From DATKDU01 sp035512595 (GTDB taxonomy: Bacteria > Planctomycetota > Planctomycetia > Pirellulales > Pirellulaceae): DNA of 43,857 nucleotides. Below, in pieces: positions 8,143 to 16,849 of this stretch. A model generated the notes under the pieces. That model searched no databases and had not been told where the DNA came from. It was given only the letters and a program-made list of their open reading frames with translations. The DNA lies in assembly GCA_035512595.1 (NCBI GenBank), contig DATKDU010000254.1, forward strand, positions 1-43,857, given 5' to 3'. Within the stretch, counting starts at the first letter, position 1; each line of letters opens with the position of its first letter. The position numbers were made by a program, and so were the translations under genes.

Positions 8143-8523
8143 TTATATGAGAGGTGTGCGACTCGGGTCCGCGACTGCTGGCAGTTTACCATCGCCATCG
8201 CGATAAACAGTCAAACTTACCGTTGGACTTCGATAGATCAATCTTAGGTGGGCTTCGATCGCGCGGCGAGCCTGCGTGTCGCTGCACCCGACAACGGACA
8301 CAACTCCGTCTGGCAAGCGAATGGTCCCGTTTTGCCGCACGATATAAGAGCCCCACTCGTCGTTCGTTCCCGTCGTAGTCACCCACAGCGTATCGCCAAC
8401 TCGAATCGGCCGCTGAGCGGAATCCATCGCCCCCTTGCCGATCCATAAAGCAACCGCTGCAATCGTCACAGCAACTAACAGCGACGATAGACTGAATTGC
8501 CAACGCCAGCTTCGAATCCTCAT
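8143..8523 (-). CDS. Membrane-anchored mini polysaccharide-export-type domain protein
   Basis: 126 residues. The start at 8523 gives the planctomycete-type anchor WRWQFSLSSLLVAVTIAAVALWIG (residues 5-28). The remainder reads like a short Poly_export (Wza N-terminal) domain: RVGDTLWV near residue 40, then NGTIRLPDGVVSVVGCSDTQARRAIEAHL and PTVSLTVYRDG. True export proteins are much longer, have a lipobox and sit beside glycan genes; none of that is present here. It lies inside a DUF1553-DUF1501 operon with gaps of 23 and 28 bp. The domain assignment is by pattern and moderately sure; the function is unknown. Confidence 0.7.
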   Translation of the reverse strand: MRIRSWRWQFSLSSLLVAVTIAAVALWIGKGAMDSAQRPIRVGDTLWVTTTGTNDEWGSYIVRQNGTIRLPDGVVSVVGCSDTQARRAIEAHLRLIYRSPTVSLTVYRDGDGKLPAVADPSRTPLI

Positions 8524-8546
8524 CGCGTATCCTCCCGCGCGAAGTT

Positions 8547-10697
8547 TCACCTCCGCGCCACAAACTCCGCGCTGTTCACCAGGCTCCACAGCAAATCCTC
8601 GAACGCCGCCCCGCGCTTGCCCACGCCGGCGATGTGCTCGGCGGCAATGGCCGATTCCTTGTCGGTCGGCTTGCGGCCCAGGACACGCTGGTAGAGCTTT
8701 ACGACGGCCGCGGCGTCGTCCTTTTCTTCCATCAGCAGCTTCGCCAGGACGGTGCCGCTGGCCGGGTCGGCGTTGATCTGCTTCTGGATTTGCTCGTTGT
8801 TCATCAGCAGCATCGCCTGCTGCATCGTGCGGACGACGTTGCTGGCTTCGCTCGACGGATCGAAGCCGAACGCGTCGTTCACCAGGTCGCGGGTGCTCTT
8901 GGGGGGCGGCGGGAAGCGGATCGCGTCGGTCGCCTTCTCCTGCGGCGGAGTGACGTTCGGCAGCTCGATCGCCACCGCCAGCGAGTCGTATACTTCGTCG
9001 CCGCGCAGCCGCCCGGCCGGAATCACCGCGAACGGCTTGGCGTCCTTCGCGTCGCCGTCGGCAATTCCGCGGCTGTAGGACTTGCTCAGGACCACCAGGC
9101 GGAAGAGTTCCTTCACATCGAACTGGCTGGCGATGAAGTGGTCGGCGACGGCAGCATGGACCTCGGGCAGGATGCGATCCCCCAGCTCGCCGATCTCATC
9201 GACCGGCTCGCAGAAGCCGCGTCCCAAGAGGCGAGCCCAGACGCGGTTGGTGAACGCCTTGGCAAACCACGGGTTCTCCGGGCTGACGATCCAGTCGGCC
9301 AACTCCACGCGGCGGGCCACGTCACTGGCCCCCAGGCCGACTTTCCGCGACGAGAAGGCGATCGGCTCCATCTCGCTCTTCCCCTCCGGCATCTTGTGCT
9401 CCCCCTTGGCCTTGCTGCCCACGATGATCGCCGATGAGTCGTTCCACGGCAGCTTCGCCTCGACCCGCACGAAGAATGCCGCCACGTGATGGAACGTCTC
9501 CTGCGGCATATCGACGAACTTGTGATCGTGGCACTCGGCACATTGGATCTGTGTCGAGAGGAATATGCGAGTCGTCTCGGAGGCCAGCCGCGACTTGTCC
9601 CCCTGGTGGAAGCCGATGTAGGTCGCCGCCGGGTTTTCGCCGACCTTGCCGATGGCCGTCACCAACTCATAGCTGATCTCATCCCAGCCCGCATTGTCGT
9701 TGAATCGCTCTGCAAGCCACTGCTTCAGCGGCGTGTAGTTGAGGAAGGTCAGCTCCGGCTGCGGCGTGCGGTAGCTGATGATGTCGCTGAGGTAATTGGC
9801 CCAGTTCTCGCCGAATTCGGGCGAAGCGAGCAGTTGCTCGACCCGCTTGGCCCGCTTGTCGGGGCAATCGTCGGCCAGAAACGCCTCGCGCTCGGCTAGC
9901 GTCGGCTGCCGCCCGATTAGATCGAGCGACACGCGCCGCAGGTAGGCTTCGTCATCGATCCCTTGCGCGGCGAGAATTCCGCCGACGTACTTGTCCAACA
10001 ACTCGTCAAGCTGCTGCGGCGTGAGCCTGGCCACCGGCTTCGCGGAGGCTTTGCGAACAAACTGCGGCGGCTTCTCAGCCGGCGGCGTTTCTTCCTTTTT
10101 CTCCGTCGCGGCCGGTTTCTTCAGAGCCGCCAGGAGCTTCGGCGGCTTCTTGGGTGCTTCCTCGACAGCCAGCTTGAACTCGTCAGGCTTCAGAAGTTGA
10201 ATGCCGTCAGCGATTACGACCCCCTTCTTGTTCCCCTCAGCCGAGACGACAACGTCCACGGTGCCCGGCTCAAAGCGGAATTCGCCCAGCGGATGGAACG
10301 AATACGGCCCGTCGGGCTTCCGCATCTGATTGACGTAGACGATCTTCTCGTTGTCCGCCTGGCGGATGATGACCGCCCCCTTCTCGGTGCGATTCGGGCC
10401 GGGGGTGTACGACAGGAGCACCTGATACTCCCCCGCCTCCTCGATTTCGACGCTGAAGGTCACCTTCTGCCCTTCGCCCCCGGAGGCGTACTGGTATCCG
10501 ACTCCCAGAAACGGCTTCGTATGGGTCGATTTGCTCCACGTCCCCTCGACCTTGGCGGCCGAATCGTCCTGCAAGATGCCGCGCAGGGAGGCCGGGTCAA
10601 TGCCGCCGTCTTGCGCAATGGCGGGAGTCCCAAAACTGGACAAAACTGCCAGGGACAGAATTCCGTACCCCAGGTTTGGGCTTGCGCACTTGGTCAT
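8547..10697 (-). CDS. Golvesin-like domain + DUF1549/DUF1553 protein
   Basis: 716 residues. A signal peptide (residues 1-28, ending near AIAQ) is followed by a beta-sandwich of the golvesin C-terminal type (about 45-180; SVEIEEAGEYQVLLSYTPGPNR and GVVIADGIQLLKPDE), a Lys/Pro-rich linker (190-225), DUF1549 (from about 228) with haem motif CAECH at 386-390, and DUF1553 (FTNRVWARLLGRGF, MNNEQIQK). The usual PSCyt1 haem domain is missing and the beta-sandwich takes its place, so this variant carries only one CxxCH. The ATG at 10697 has a good ribosome site (GAGAGG). It leads the operon ending with DUF1501. Confidence 0.93.
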   Translation of the reverse strand: MTKCASPNLGYGILSLAVLSSFGTPAIAQDGGIDPASLRGILQDDSAAKVEGTWSKSTHTKPFLGVGYQYASGGEGQKVTFSVEIEEAGEYQVLLSYTPGPNRTEKGAVIIRQADNEKIVYVNQMRKPDGPYSFHPLGEFRFEPGTVDVVVSAEGNKKGVVIADGIQLLKPDEFKLAVEEAPKKPPKLLAALKKPAATEKKEETPPAEKPPQFVRKASAKPVARLTPQQLDELLDKYVGGILAAQGIDDEAYLRRVSLDLIGRQPTLAEREAFLADDCPDKRAKRVEQLLASPEFGENWANYLSDIISYRTPQPELTFLNYTPLKQWLAERFNDNAGWDEISYELVTAIGKVGENPAATYIGFHQGDKSRLASETTRIFLSTQIQCAECHDHKFVDMPQETFHHVAAFFVRVEAKLPWNDSSAIIVGSKAKGEHKMPEGKSEMEPIAFSSRKVGLGASDVARRVELADWIVSPENPWFAKAFTNRVWARLLGRGFCEPVDEIGELGDRILPEVHAAVADHFIASQFDVKELFRLVVLSKSYSRGIADGDAKDAKPFAVIPAGRLRGDEVYDSLAVAIELPNVTPPQEKATDAIRFPPPPKSTRDLVNDAFGFDPSSEASNVVRTMQQAMLLMNNEQIQKQINADPASGTVLAKLLMEEKDDAAAVVKLYQRVLGRKPTDKESAIAAEHIAGVGKRGAAFEDLLWSLVNSAEFVARR

Positions 10698-10878
10698 CCT
10701 GCGCCTCTCTAGCTTTGGTTGGATGAATTGGAAACGGGCGGGCTGCCGTCGAGTGTACTACCTGCCGCATGAAGCCGTCAAACAGAAACGGGATCCCGGG
10801 CGCGCAAAACACCCCCTCATGGCCACAGCCTGCCCTATTCCGATGCGCAGGCGGCCCTGTTTATTGCCAGCAGATTGG

Positions 10879-10907
10879 TTGATTCGTCGCTTCTCATTGG
10901 GTAACAT
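10879..10907 (+). promoter_or_regulatory. Candidate sigma-70-type promoter
   Basis: TTGATT (10879-10884), 17-bp spacer, TAACAT (10902-10907), in the 314-bp divergent region 10698-11011. It would give a leader of roughly 100 nt before the cytochrome-WD40 gene. Nothing else in this intergenic region stands out. Confidence 0.45.
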
Positions 10908-11011
10908 GGACTTACGCGATTACCCCACCACTTGCGCGATCGACGGTCGCGTCCCACCTGTAGTCGTTGGCCAAGTTGTCGGCATGAAGCCGACTATCAA
11001 GGATCGGCTCT

Positions 11012-12436
11012 ATGCGCACCCGCTTTTTCTGCTGCTTCCTGACGCTGGGAATCCTCGCTGCCGGCCTGTCCGCCCGCGGTGAAGAGAAGGCCCCGGCCGA
11101 TCCCAATGCGCCGGTAAGTTATTTCCGCGACGTCCTTCCCATCTTCCGCAAGAACAACTGCACCGGTTGTCACCAGCCCGCCAAGAAGGGGGGCGAGTAC
11201 GTGATGACCGATTTCGTGGCCCTGCTCAAAGGGGGCGAAACGGGGGAAGCGGCCATCGTTCCCGGCAAGCCGGCGGAAAGCTATCTGGTCGCACAAATCA
11301 CGCCGACTGGCGGCAAAGCCGACATGCCCAAGGATGGTCCGCCGCTGACCGCCGAGCAGATCGCCCTCGTCGCCAAATGGATCGAGCAAGGGGCCAAAGA
11401 CGACACGCCGATGTCGAACCGGCCGCAGTACGACGCCGAGCATCCGCCGGTCTACCTGGCCGCGCCGGTGCTGCGGTCGCTTGAATACTCGCCCGATGGA
11501 TCGCTGATTGCCGTGGCCGGGTATCACGAAGTGCTGCTGCACAAAGCTGATGGCAGCGGCATTGCGGCCCGGCTGGTCGGCCAGTCGGAGCGGATCGAGT
11601 CGGCGGCATTTTCCGCCGATGGCAAGCGGCTGGCGGTGACCGGCGGCTCGCCCGGCCGCTTTGGTGAAATTCAAATCTGGGATTTGGAAAAACGGGAAAT
11701 GACCCTGTCCCTGATGGTCGGCTACGACACGCTCTACGGCGCGAGCTGGGCCCCCAGCGGAAAGTACGTCGCCTTCGGCTGCCCCGACAACACGACCCGC
11801 GCGATTGATCCCGACACGGGCAAGCAGGTGCTCTTCAGCGGTGCGCATAACGACTGGGTGCTCGATACGGTCTTCTCGGTCCAGTCCGACCACCTGATCA
11901 GTGTCAGCCGCGACATGTCGATGAAGCTGGTCGAGGTGGCGACTCAGCGGTTCATCGACAACATCACCAGCATCACTCCCGGAGCACTCAAAGGGGGTCT
12001 GATCTGCCTCGATCGGCATCCCACGAAAGACGAACTGCTCTGCGGCGGTTCCGACGGCGCACCCAAAGTGTTCAAGATGGTCCGCACGACGGCCCGGCAG
12101 ATTGGGGACAACGCCAATCTCCTCAAGGAATATGCCGCCATGCCAGGGCGAGTCTACGGCGTGGCGTTCAGCAACGATGGGAGCAAGATTGCCGCCGGAT
12201 CGTCCAGCGACGGGGTTGGACACGTGTGGGTCTATAATGCTGCTGATGGTGCCGTGCTGTGGAAGACGGAAGTCCCCGAAGGGGGGATCTACACGGTCGA
12301 TTTCAGCCCCGACGGCAGCACGATGGTTTGCGGCGGTTTCGACGGTGACATTCGGCTCCTCAAAACGTCGGATGGCTCGCTGCTCAAGCGCTTCACGCCG
12401 GTCGAGATCACGCCGTCCACGGTGGCGGCAAAGTAG
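11012..12436 (+). CDS. Cytochrome c-type domain + WD40 repeat protein
   Basis: 474 residues with an N-terminal signal peptide (about 1-23). A planctomycete cytochrome domain follows with haem motif CTGCH (residues 50-54), the GGxTGxAAIVPGKPxxS block, MPKDGPPLT (probable Met ligand) and VAKWIEQGAKDD. From about residue 150 there is a WD40-type beta-propeller: repeated VLRSLEYSPDGSLIAVAG, SAAFSADGKRLAVTG and IYTVDFSPDGSTMVCGG units. The protein should be periplasmic; the propeller probably docks partners. It has an AGGA ribosome site 9 nt before ATG. The stop codon TAG is the first base triplet of a REP pair, and the next DUF1549/1553 gene begins 122 bp on, probably in the same operon. Confidence 0.94.
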   Translation: MRTRFFCCFLTLGILAAGLSARGEEKAPADPNAPVSYFRDVLPIFRKNNCTGCHQPAKKGGEYVMTDFVALLKGGETGEAAIVPGKPAESYLVAQITPTGGKADMPKDGPPLTAEQIALVAKWIEQGAKDDTPMSNRPQYDAEHPPVYLAAPVLRSLEYSPDGSLIAVAGYHEVLLHKADGSGIAARLVGQSERIESAAFSADGKRLAVTGGSPGRFGEIQIWDLEKREMTLSLMVGYDTLYGASWAPSGKYVAFGCPDNTTRAIDPDTGKQVLFSGAHNDWVLDTVFSVQSDHLISVSRDMSMKLVEVATQRFIDNITSITPGALKGGLICLDRHPTKDELLCGGSDGAPKVFKMVRTTARQIGDNANLLKEYAAMPGRVYGVAFSNDGSKIAAGSSSDGVGHVWVYNAADGAVLWKTEVPEGGIYTVDFSPDGSTMVCGGFDGDIRLLKTSDGSLLKRFTPVEITPSTVAAK

Positions 12437-12545
12437 ATCCCGCCTGCCGGGCGGGACCTCAACGGCGAGTCGATTTCGAGTTTGTAGATTTGTAGAAGTG
12501 GATTGCAACCAACTATTCCAGGTCCCGCCCGGCAGGCGGGACCTA
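12434..12545. repeat. REP pair (inverted 26-bp arms) starting at a stop codon
   Basis: Left arm 12434-12459 and right arm 12520-12545 are reverse complements with one mismatch; each is itself a near palindrome (GTCCCGCCTGCCGGGCGGGAC core). The first three bases of the left arm are the TAG stop codon of the cytochrome-WD40 gene. An almost identical pair is at 27061-27142. Confidence 0.92.
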
Positions 12546-12558
12546 CTATTGGCGGACC

Positions 12559-15500
12559 ATGAAGATGAATAGGCCCCTCTGCGTTCTCTGCTGGATCGTC
12601 ACGCTCCCGCTGGCGCTGATGCTTCTCGCGTCGCTCGCCAATGGGCAGGAGCAACTTCCCGCGGGGCTGAACGTCGTGAGCATCGAAGCTCGCCCCGCGA
12701 CGATCGAGCTCAAGCAGCACTTTGACTACCGCCAGGTGCTGATCTCCGGCAAGCTCGACACGGGCGAGGCGGTCGATCTGACGCGGATGGCGAAGGTCAC
12801 CCAGTCGGGTAGCGCCGCCAACGTGAATGCCGAGGGTTTGGTGCGGGCGGCGGCCGACGGCAGCAGCGAGCTGACCTTCACCTATGGCAATCACACGGTC
12901 AAAGTGCCGGTAACGGTCGCCAACTTCGCGGTGCCACAGCCAATCAGCTTTGTCCGCGACGTGCAGCCGGTCCTGTCGCGCATGGGATGCAATGCGGGCA
13001 CCTGCCACGGCGCCAAAGACGGCAAAGCAGGCTTCAAGCTGTCGCTCCGGGGCTACGACGCCATCTACGACCACCGGGCGCTGACCGACGACATTGGCGC
13101 TCGCCGGTTTAACCGGGCCGCGCCCGACCAGAGCCTGATGCTCCTCAAAGCGACCGGCTCGATCCCGCACGTCGGCGGTGTTCGCACCGAAGTCGATCAC
13201 CCGTATTACGAGCTGGTTCGGCAGTGGATCATGCAGGGGGTGAAGCTCGACCTGACTGCCCCGCGAGTGACCAAGATCGAAGTCTATCCGGTCAACCCGA
13301 TCGTCCCCCGCGAAGGGATGAAGCAGCAGATCACCGTCATGGCGACCTTTGCCGACGGGCTCGTGCGCGACGTCACCAAGGAAGCGTTCATCGAAAGCGG
13401 CGACATCGAGAAGATCGAGGCCAGCCCCAGCGGCATCGTCACCACGCTCCGCCGCGGCGAGGCGTCGGTGCTGGTCCGCTACGAAGGGGCGTATGCCGCC
13501 ACGACGATCATTTGCATGGGAGACCGCACCGGCTTCGCCTGGGAGCAGCGGCCGCAGTTCAATTACATCGACCAGCATGTGGACAACAAGCTACAGCGGG
13601 TCAAGATTGTTCCGAGCGAGCTGTGCACGGACGACGAGTTCGTCCGCCGCGTCTACATCGACCTGACCGGTTTGATCCCGACGGTTCAGCAGGTGCAAGA
13701 ATTTCTCTCCGATCCGCGCGACAGCAAGACCAAGCGCGACGAACTGGTCGATCGGCTCGTCGGCAGTCGCGAGTACGTCGAGCACTGGACGAACAAGTGG
13801 GCCGATCTCCTCCAGGTGAACCGCAAATTCCTGGGCGAAGAAGGCTCAGTCGCGCTGCGGAACTGGATCAAGGAAAACGTCGCCCGCAATACGCCGTATA
13901 ACCAGATGGCGCACCAGATCATCGTCGCCAGCGGCTCGAACCTGGAGAATCCGCCGGCCGCGTATTACAAGACGCTCCGCGACCCGGCGACGTTGATGGA
14001 GAACACGACACACTTGTTCCTGGCGGTGCGGTTCAACTGCAACAAGTGCCACGATCATCCGTTCGAGCGCTGGACGCAGGACCAGTACTATCACCTGGCC
14101 GCCTACTTCGCCCAGGTCGGCCGCAAGCCCGATGCCGAGTTCGCCGGCCAGACGATTGGCGGCACTGCCGTCGAAGGGGCCGTGCCGCTGGTGGAAGTGA
14201 TCTACGACACGGGCTCCGGCGAGGTCAAGCACGATCGCACGGGCCAGGTCACGCCACCGTCATTTCCCTATTCACACGGGGACATCGCCCCGGCCGAGGC
14301 CAGCCGCCGCGAGCAACTGGCCCAGTGGATCACCTCCAAGGACAACCAGTACTTCGCCAAGAGCTACGTCAACCGCTTGTGGGGTTATCTGTTCGGCACC
14401 GGGATCATCGAGCCGATCGATGACATTCGCGCCGGCAACCCGCCGACGAACCCCGAATTGCTCGACGCCCTGACCAAGGATTTTCTAGACAGCGGCTTCG
14501 ATGCACAGCACATCCTGCGGACGATCTGCAAGTCGCGGACGTATCAACTCTCGTTCCGCTCCAACAAATGGAATGCCGACGACACCATCAACTACTCGCA
14601 CAACATCCCGCGGCGACTGCCGGCGGAGGTGCTGTACGACGCCATTCACACGGCGACAGGTTCGCTCAATCGGTTGCCGGGGGTTCCCGTTGGTTTTCGT
14701 GCGGCGGAACTGCCCGATGGAGGGGTGAGCAATCCGTTCCTCGAGGACTTCGGCAAGCCGGTGCGGGAAAGCGCCTGCGAATGCGAGCGGTCCAGCGGCA
14801 TGGTGCTGGGCCCAGTGATGAAGCTGGTCAACGGGCCAACTGTGGCCGAGGCGCTCGCCGATTCGGGCAGCGAGCTCAACAAGCTGGTGCAAACCGAGAC
14901 CGACGACGAGAAGCTGATCCAGCAAGTGTTTCTGCGGTTCCTCGGCCGGCAGCCGACCGAAAGCGAGCTAAAGCTGGGACTCGAGTCACTGAAGGGCTCG
15001 GCCGACGAACATCAAAAGGCCGTGGCTGCACTGGCAGAGTACGAGAAAACAGTCGCGGCCAAACAAGCCGCGTGGGAAGCCTCGATCGGCAAGCCGGTGA
15101 CTTGGACGGTGCTTGATCCCAGCGAGATGAAGTCGCAAGTTGGCGCGACATTCACCAAGAACGATGACAAGTCGGTGACCGCTGGAGGGACCAATGGCAA
15201 GGATGTTTACACGATCGTCGCGCCGGTGGACGTCGCCGGCATTACGGGGATCAAGCTCGAAGCGCTGAGCGACGCGGCATTGGCCGCCGGCGGACCGGGC
15301 CGGGCACAGAATGGCAACTTCGTGATCAGCGAGCTGAAGGTCACCGCCGCGCCGAAGGCCGATCCGGCGAAGCAGGAAGCAGTTGAGCTGCAAAACGCCA
15401 AGGCCGACTTCAGCCAGGCGAGTTGGGATGTCGCTGGCGCGATCGACGGCAATGAAGCGACCGGCTGGGCCGTCTCGCCGCAGTTCGGCAAGGCCCACAC

Positions 15501-15876
15501 GGCTGTGTTCGAAACCAAGACGGAAGTGAAGCATGACGGCGGGACATTGCTGACCATCACCCTGTCGCAGCAGTTCCCCGACGGCACGCACACGCTCGGA
15601 AAGTTCCGCCTCTCGGTGGCCAGCGGCAGCAAGCCGTCGCTCGAGGGGAGCTTGCCCGCTGAATTGGTCGCCGCGCTCGCCGTCCCAGCCGACAAGCGGA
15701 CCGACGAGCAGAAGGCCACGATCGCCAGGCACTACCGCATGCAGGACGCGGAGCTGGTGCGGCTGACGCAGGCGGTCGAGCGCGAGACCGAGCAGCTCAA
15801 AAGCGCCCGCACCATCGGCACTCAAGACCTGGCCTGGGCGCTGATCAACAACCCGGCGTTTTTGTTCAACCGGTAG
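12559..15876 (+). CDS. PSCyt1-like DUF1549/DUF1553 protein with bacterial Ig-like domain
   Basis: 1105 residues. A signal peptide (1-30) is followed by a Big_2-like Ig domain (about 33-125; VSIEARPATIEL...VDLTRMAKVTQSG), and a haem-binding-type region with the unusual spacing GCNAGTCHG (Cys144 and Cys149, a CX4CH motif). A second Ig-like segment lies at about 235-310. DUF1549 (about 330-530) carries CNKCHDHPFERW (Cys494). DUF1553 (KSYVNRLWGYLFGTGI, RRLPAEVLYDAIHTATG, NGPTVAEAL) and a C-terminal beta-rich insert follow. It is periplasmic and probably works with the cytochrome-WD40 protein encoded just upstream. ATG at 12565 is a possible alternative start. Confidence 0.94.
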   Translation: MKMNRPLCVLCWIVTLPLALMLLASLANGQEQLPAGLNVVSIEARPATIELKQHFDYRQVLISGKLDTGEAVDLTRMAKVTQSGSAANVNAEGLVRAAADGSSELTFTYGNHTVKVPVTVANFAVPQPISFVRDVQPVLSRMGCNAGTCHGAKDGKAGFKLSLRGYDAIYDHRALTDDIGARRFNRAAPDQSLMLLKATGSIPHVGGVRTEVDHPYYELVRQWIMQGVKLDLTAPRVTKIEVYPVNPIVPREGMKQQITVMATFADGLVRDVTKEAFIESGDIEKIEASPSGIVTTLRRGEASVLVRYEGAYAATTIICMGDRTGFAWEQRPQFNYIDQHVDNKLQRVKIVPSELCTDDEFVRRVYIDLTGLIPTVQQVQEFLSDPRDSKTKRDELVDRLVGSREYVEHWTNKWADLLQVNRKFLGEEGSVALRNWIKENVARNTPYNQMAHQIIVASGSNLENPPAAYYKTLRDPATLMENTTHLFLAVRFNCNKCHDHPFERWTQDQYYHLAAYFAQVGRKPDAEFAGQTIGGTAVEGAVPLVEVIYDTGSGEVKHDRTGQVTPPSFPYSHGDIAPAEASRREQLAQWITSKDNQYFAKSYVNRLWGYLFGTGIIEPIDDIRAGNPPTNPELLDALTKDFLDSGFDAQHILRTICKSRTYQLSFRSNKWNADDTINYSHNIPRRLPAEVLYDAIHTATGSLNRLPGVPVGFRAAELPDGGVSNPFLEDFGKPVRESACECERSSGMVLGPVMKLVNGPTVAEALADSGSELNKLVQTETDDEKLIQQVFLRFLGRQPTESELKLGLESLKGSADEHQKAVAALAEYEKTVAAKQAAWEASIGKPVTWTVLDPSEMKSQVGATFTKNDDKSVTAGGTNGKDVYTIVAPVDVAGITGIKLEALSDAALAAGGPGRAQNGNFVISELKVTAAPKADPAKQEAVELQNAKADFSQASWDVAGAIDGNEATGWAVSPQFGKAHTAVFETKTEVKHDGGTLLTITLSQQFPDGTHTLGKFRLSVASGSKPSLEGSLPAELVAALAVPADKRTDEQKATIARHYRMQDAELVRLTQAVERETEQLKSARTIGTQDLAWALINNPAFLFNR

Positions 15877-15916
15877 CATTGTTGGACGTCCCTTCCAGAA
15901 CGTCCACCTTGCGGCC

Positions 15917-15945
15917 TTGAAACATACCGGGCGCAGCGGCACAAT
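15917..15945 (+). promoter_or_regulatory. Candidate promoter
   Basis: TTGAAA (15917-15922), 17-bp spacer, CACAAT (15940-15945), 41 bp before the ATG at 15987. The -10 box is a weak match, so this is tentative. Confidence 0.3.
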
Positions 15946-15986
15946 TTGACTTTCGCGGTATCTTGCGCGCCTGAGGAAAGCCTGGC

Positions 15987-16838
15987 ATGATCTTTGAGAA
16001 CATCGAGAAGCTGAAGAAGCACTACACGGACAAGTACGTCGTTGTTGATGAGTCGCGGCCGGAGCTGAAGCGCTTCAGCGGGCTGACCGGCACGGTCAAG
16101 ACCGTCAATATGAGCGGCCGAGCCCTCGTTGAGTTCGACGGATACAACAACATCGGCTGGTACGACATCGAGCCGGCATTCCTCAAGGTGGTGGACGCTC
16201 CGCCTCCCAAGCCGGAGGCGAAGAAGGAAGCCAAACCGGCCAAGGCCGCGGACAAACCGGCTGCCAAGGCAGCGCCCGCCGCTGCACCGGCGGCGAAAGT
16301 GGCCCCCGCTGCCAAACCGGCCGCCGGCCAGTCCATTGCCGACATTCTCGCCGCGGCCCGATCCAAGCCGGCTCAAGCGCCGGCCGCTGCTCCGGCGGCC
16401 GCGCCAGCCGCTGGCAAGAAGCTGAGCCCGGCGGAAATTCTCGCCGCAGCACGCGGGAACAAAGCGGCGGCTGCCGCGCCGGCAGCAAAGGCGGAAGCTC
16501 CGGCCGCGCCCAAACCCGCTCCGGCTCCCCAGGCTGCCGCGCCGGCCGCGGCTGCTCCCGCCGCCAAGACCGATCCCAAAAAGATGAGCATGGCGGAGAT
16601 CCTGGCCGCCGCGCGTGGCAACAAGCCGGGAGCTTCTGCTGCACCCGTGACATCGCCTCCTCCCGCCGCTCCGGCAGTCGAAGAGCCGGTCGCTGAGGAG
16701 CCCGCGGTCGAGGAGCCTGCCGCCGAAGAGCCGGCTGCACCCCCCGCCGCTGCCGATGCATCCGGCGGCAGCAAGAAAGTTCCCGTCTCGTCGTACGCCG
16801 AGATGATCGCCCACTGCCGCAAGGTGGACTCGAAATAA
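15987..16838 (+). CDS. Ala/Pro-rich protein with repeated ILAAAR motif
   Basis: 283 residues. Residues 1-70 are a compact N-terminal domain (VVVDESRPELKRFSGLTGTVKTVNMSGRALVEFDG) resembling a small SH3/KOW-type barrel. The rest is a long disordered Ala/Pro/Lys region and then a Glu/Pro stretch. It is punctuated by three short helices of the same kind: SIADILAAARSKP, SPAEILAAARGNK and SMAEILAAARGNKP. The C-terminus (VSSYAEMIAHCRK) is a diverged fourth copy that has a cysteine. There is no signal peptide, so it is probably cytoplasmic. The repeats look like tandem docking motifs for one partner. It is followed at 11 bp by the Coa1-like gene. I do not know a function. Confidence 0.85.
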   Translation: MIFENIEKLKKHYTDKYVVVDESRPELKRFSGLTGTVKTVNMSGRALVEFDGYNNIGWYDIEPAFLKVVDAPPPKPEAKKEAKPAKAADKPAAKAAPAAAPAAKVAPAAKPAAGQSIADILAAARSKPAQAPAAAPAAAPAAGKKLSPAEILAAARGNKAAAAAPAAKAEAPAAPKPAPAPQAAAPAAAAPAAKTDPKKMSMAEILAAARGNKPGASAAPVTSPPPAAPAVEEPVAEEPAVEEPAAEEPAAPPAAADASGGSKKVPVSSYAEMIAHCRKVDSK

Positions 16839-16849
16839 AGGCGTGTGCC

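Noticed and set aside
10997..12508. 503-codon minus-strand frame opposite the cytochrome-WD40 gene
   Set aside because: It is an antisense shadow. The plus-strand protein has a signal peptide, haem motif and propeller repeats.
12289..13578. 429-codon minus-strand frame across two genes
   Set aside because: It crosses the REP pair and two real genes and has no protein-like features.
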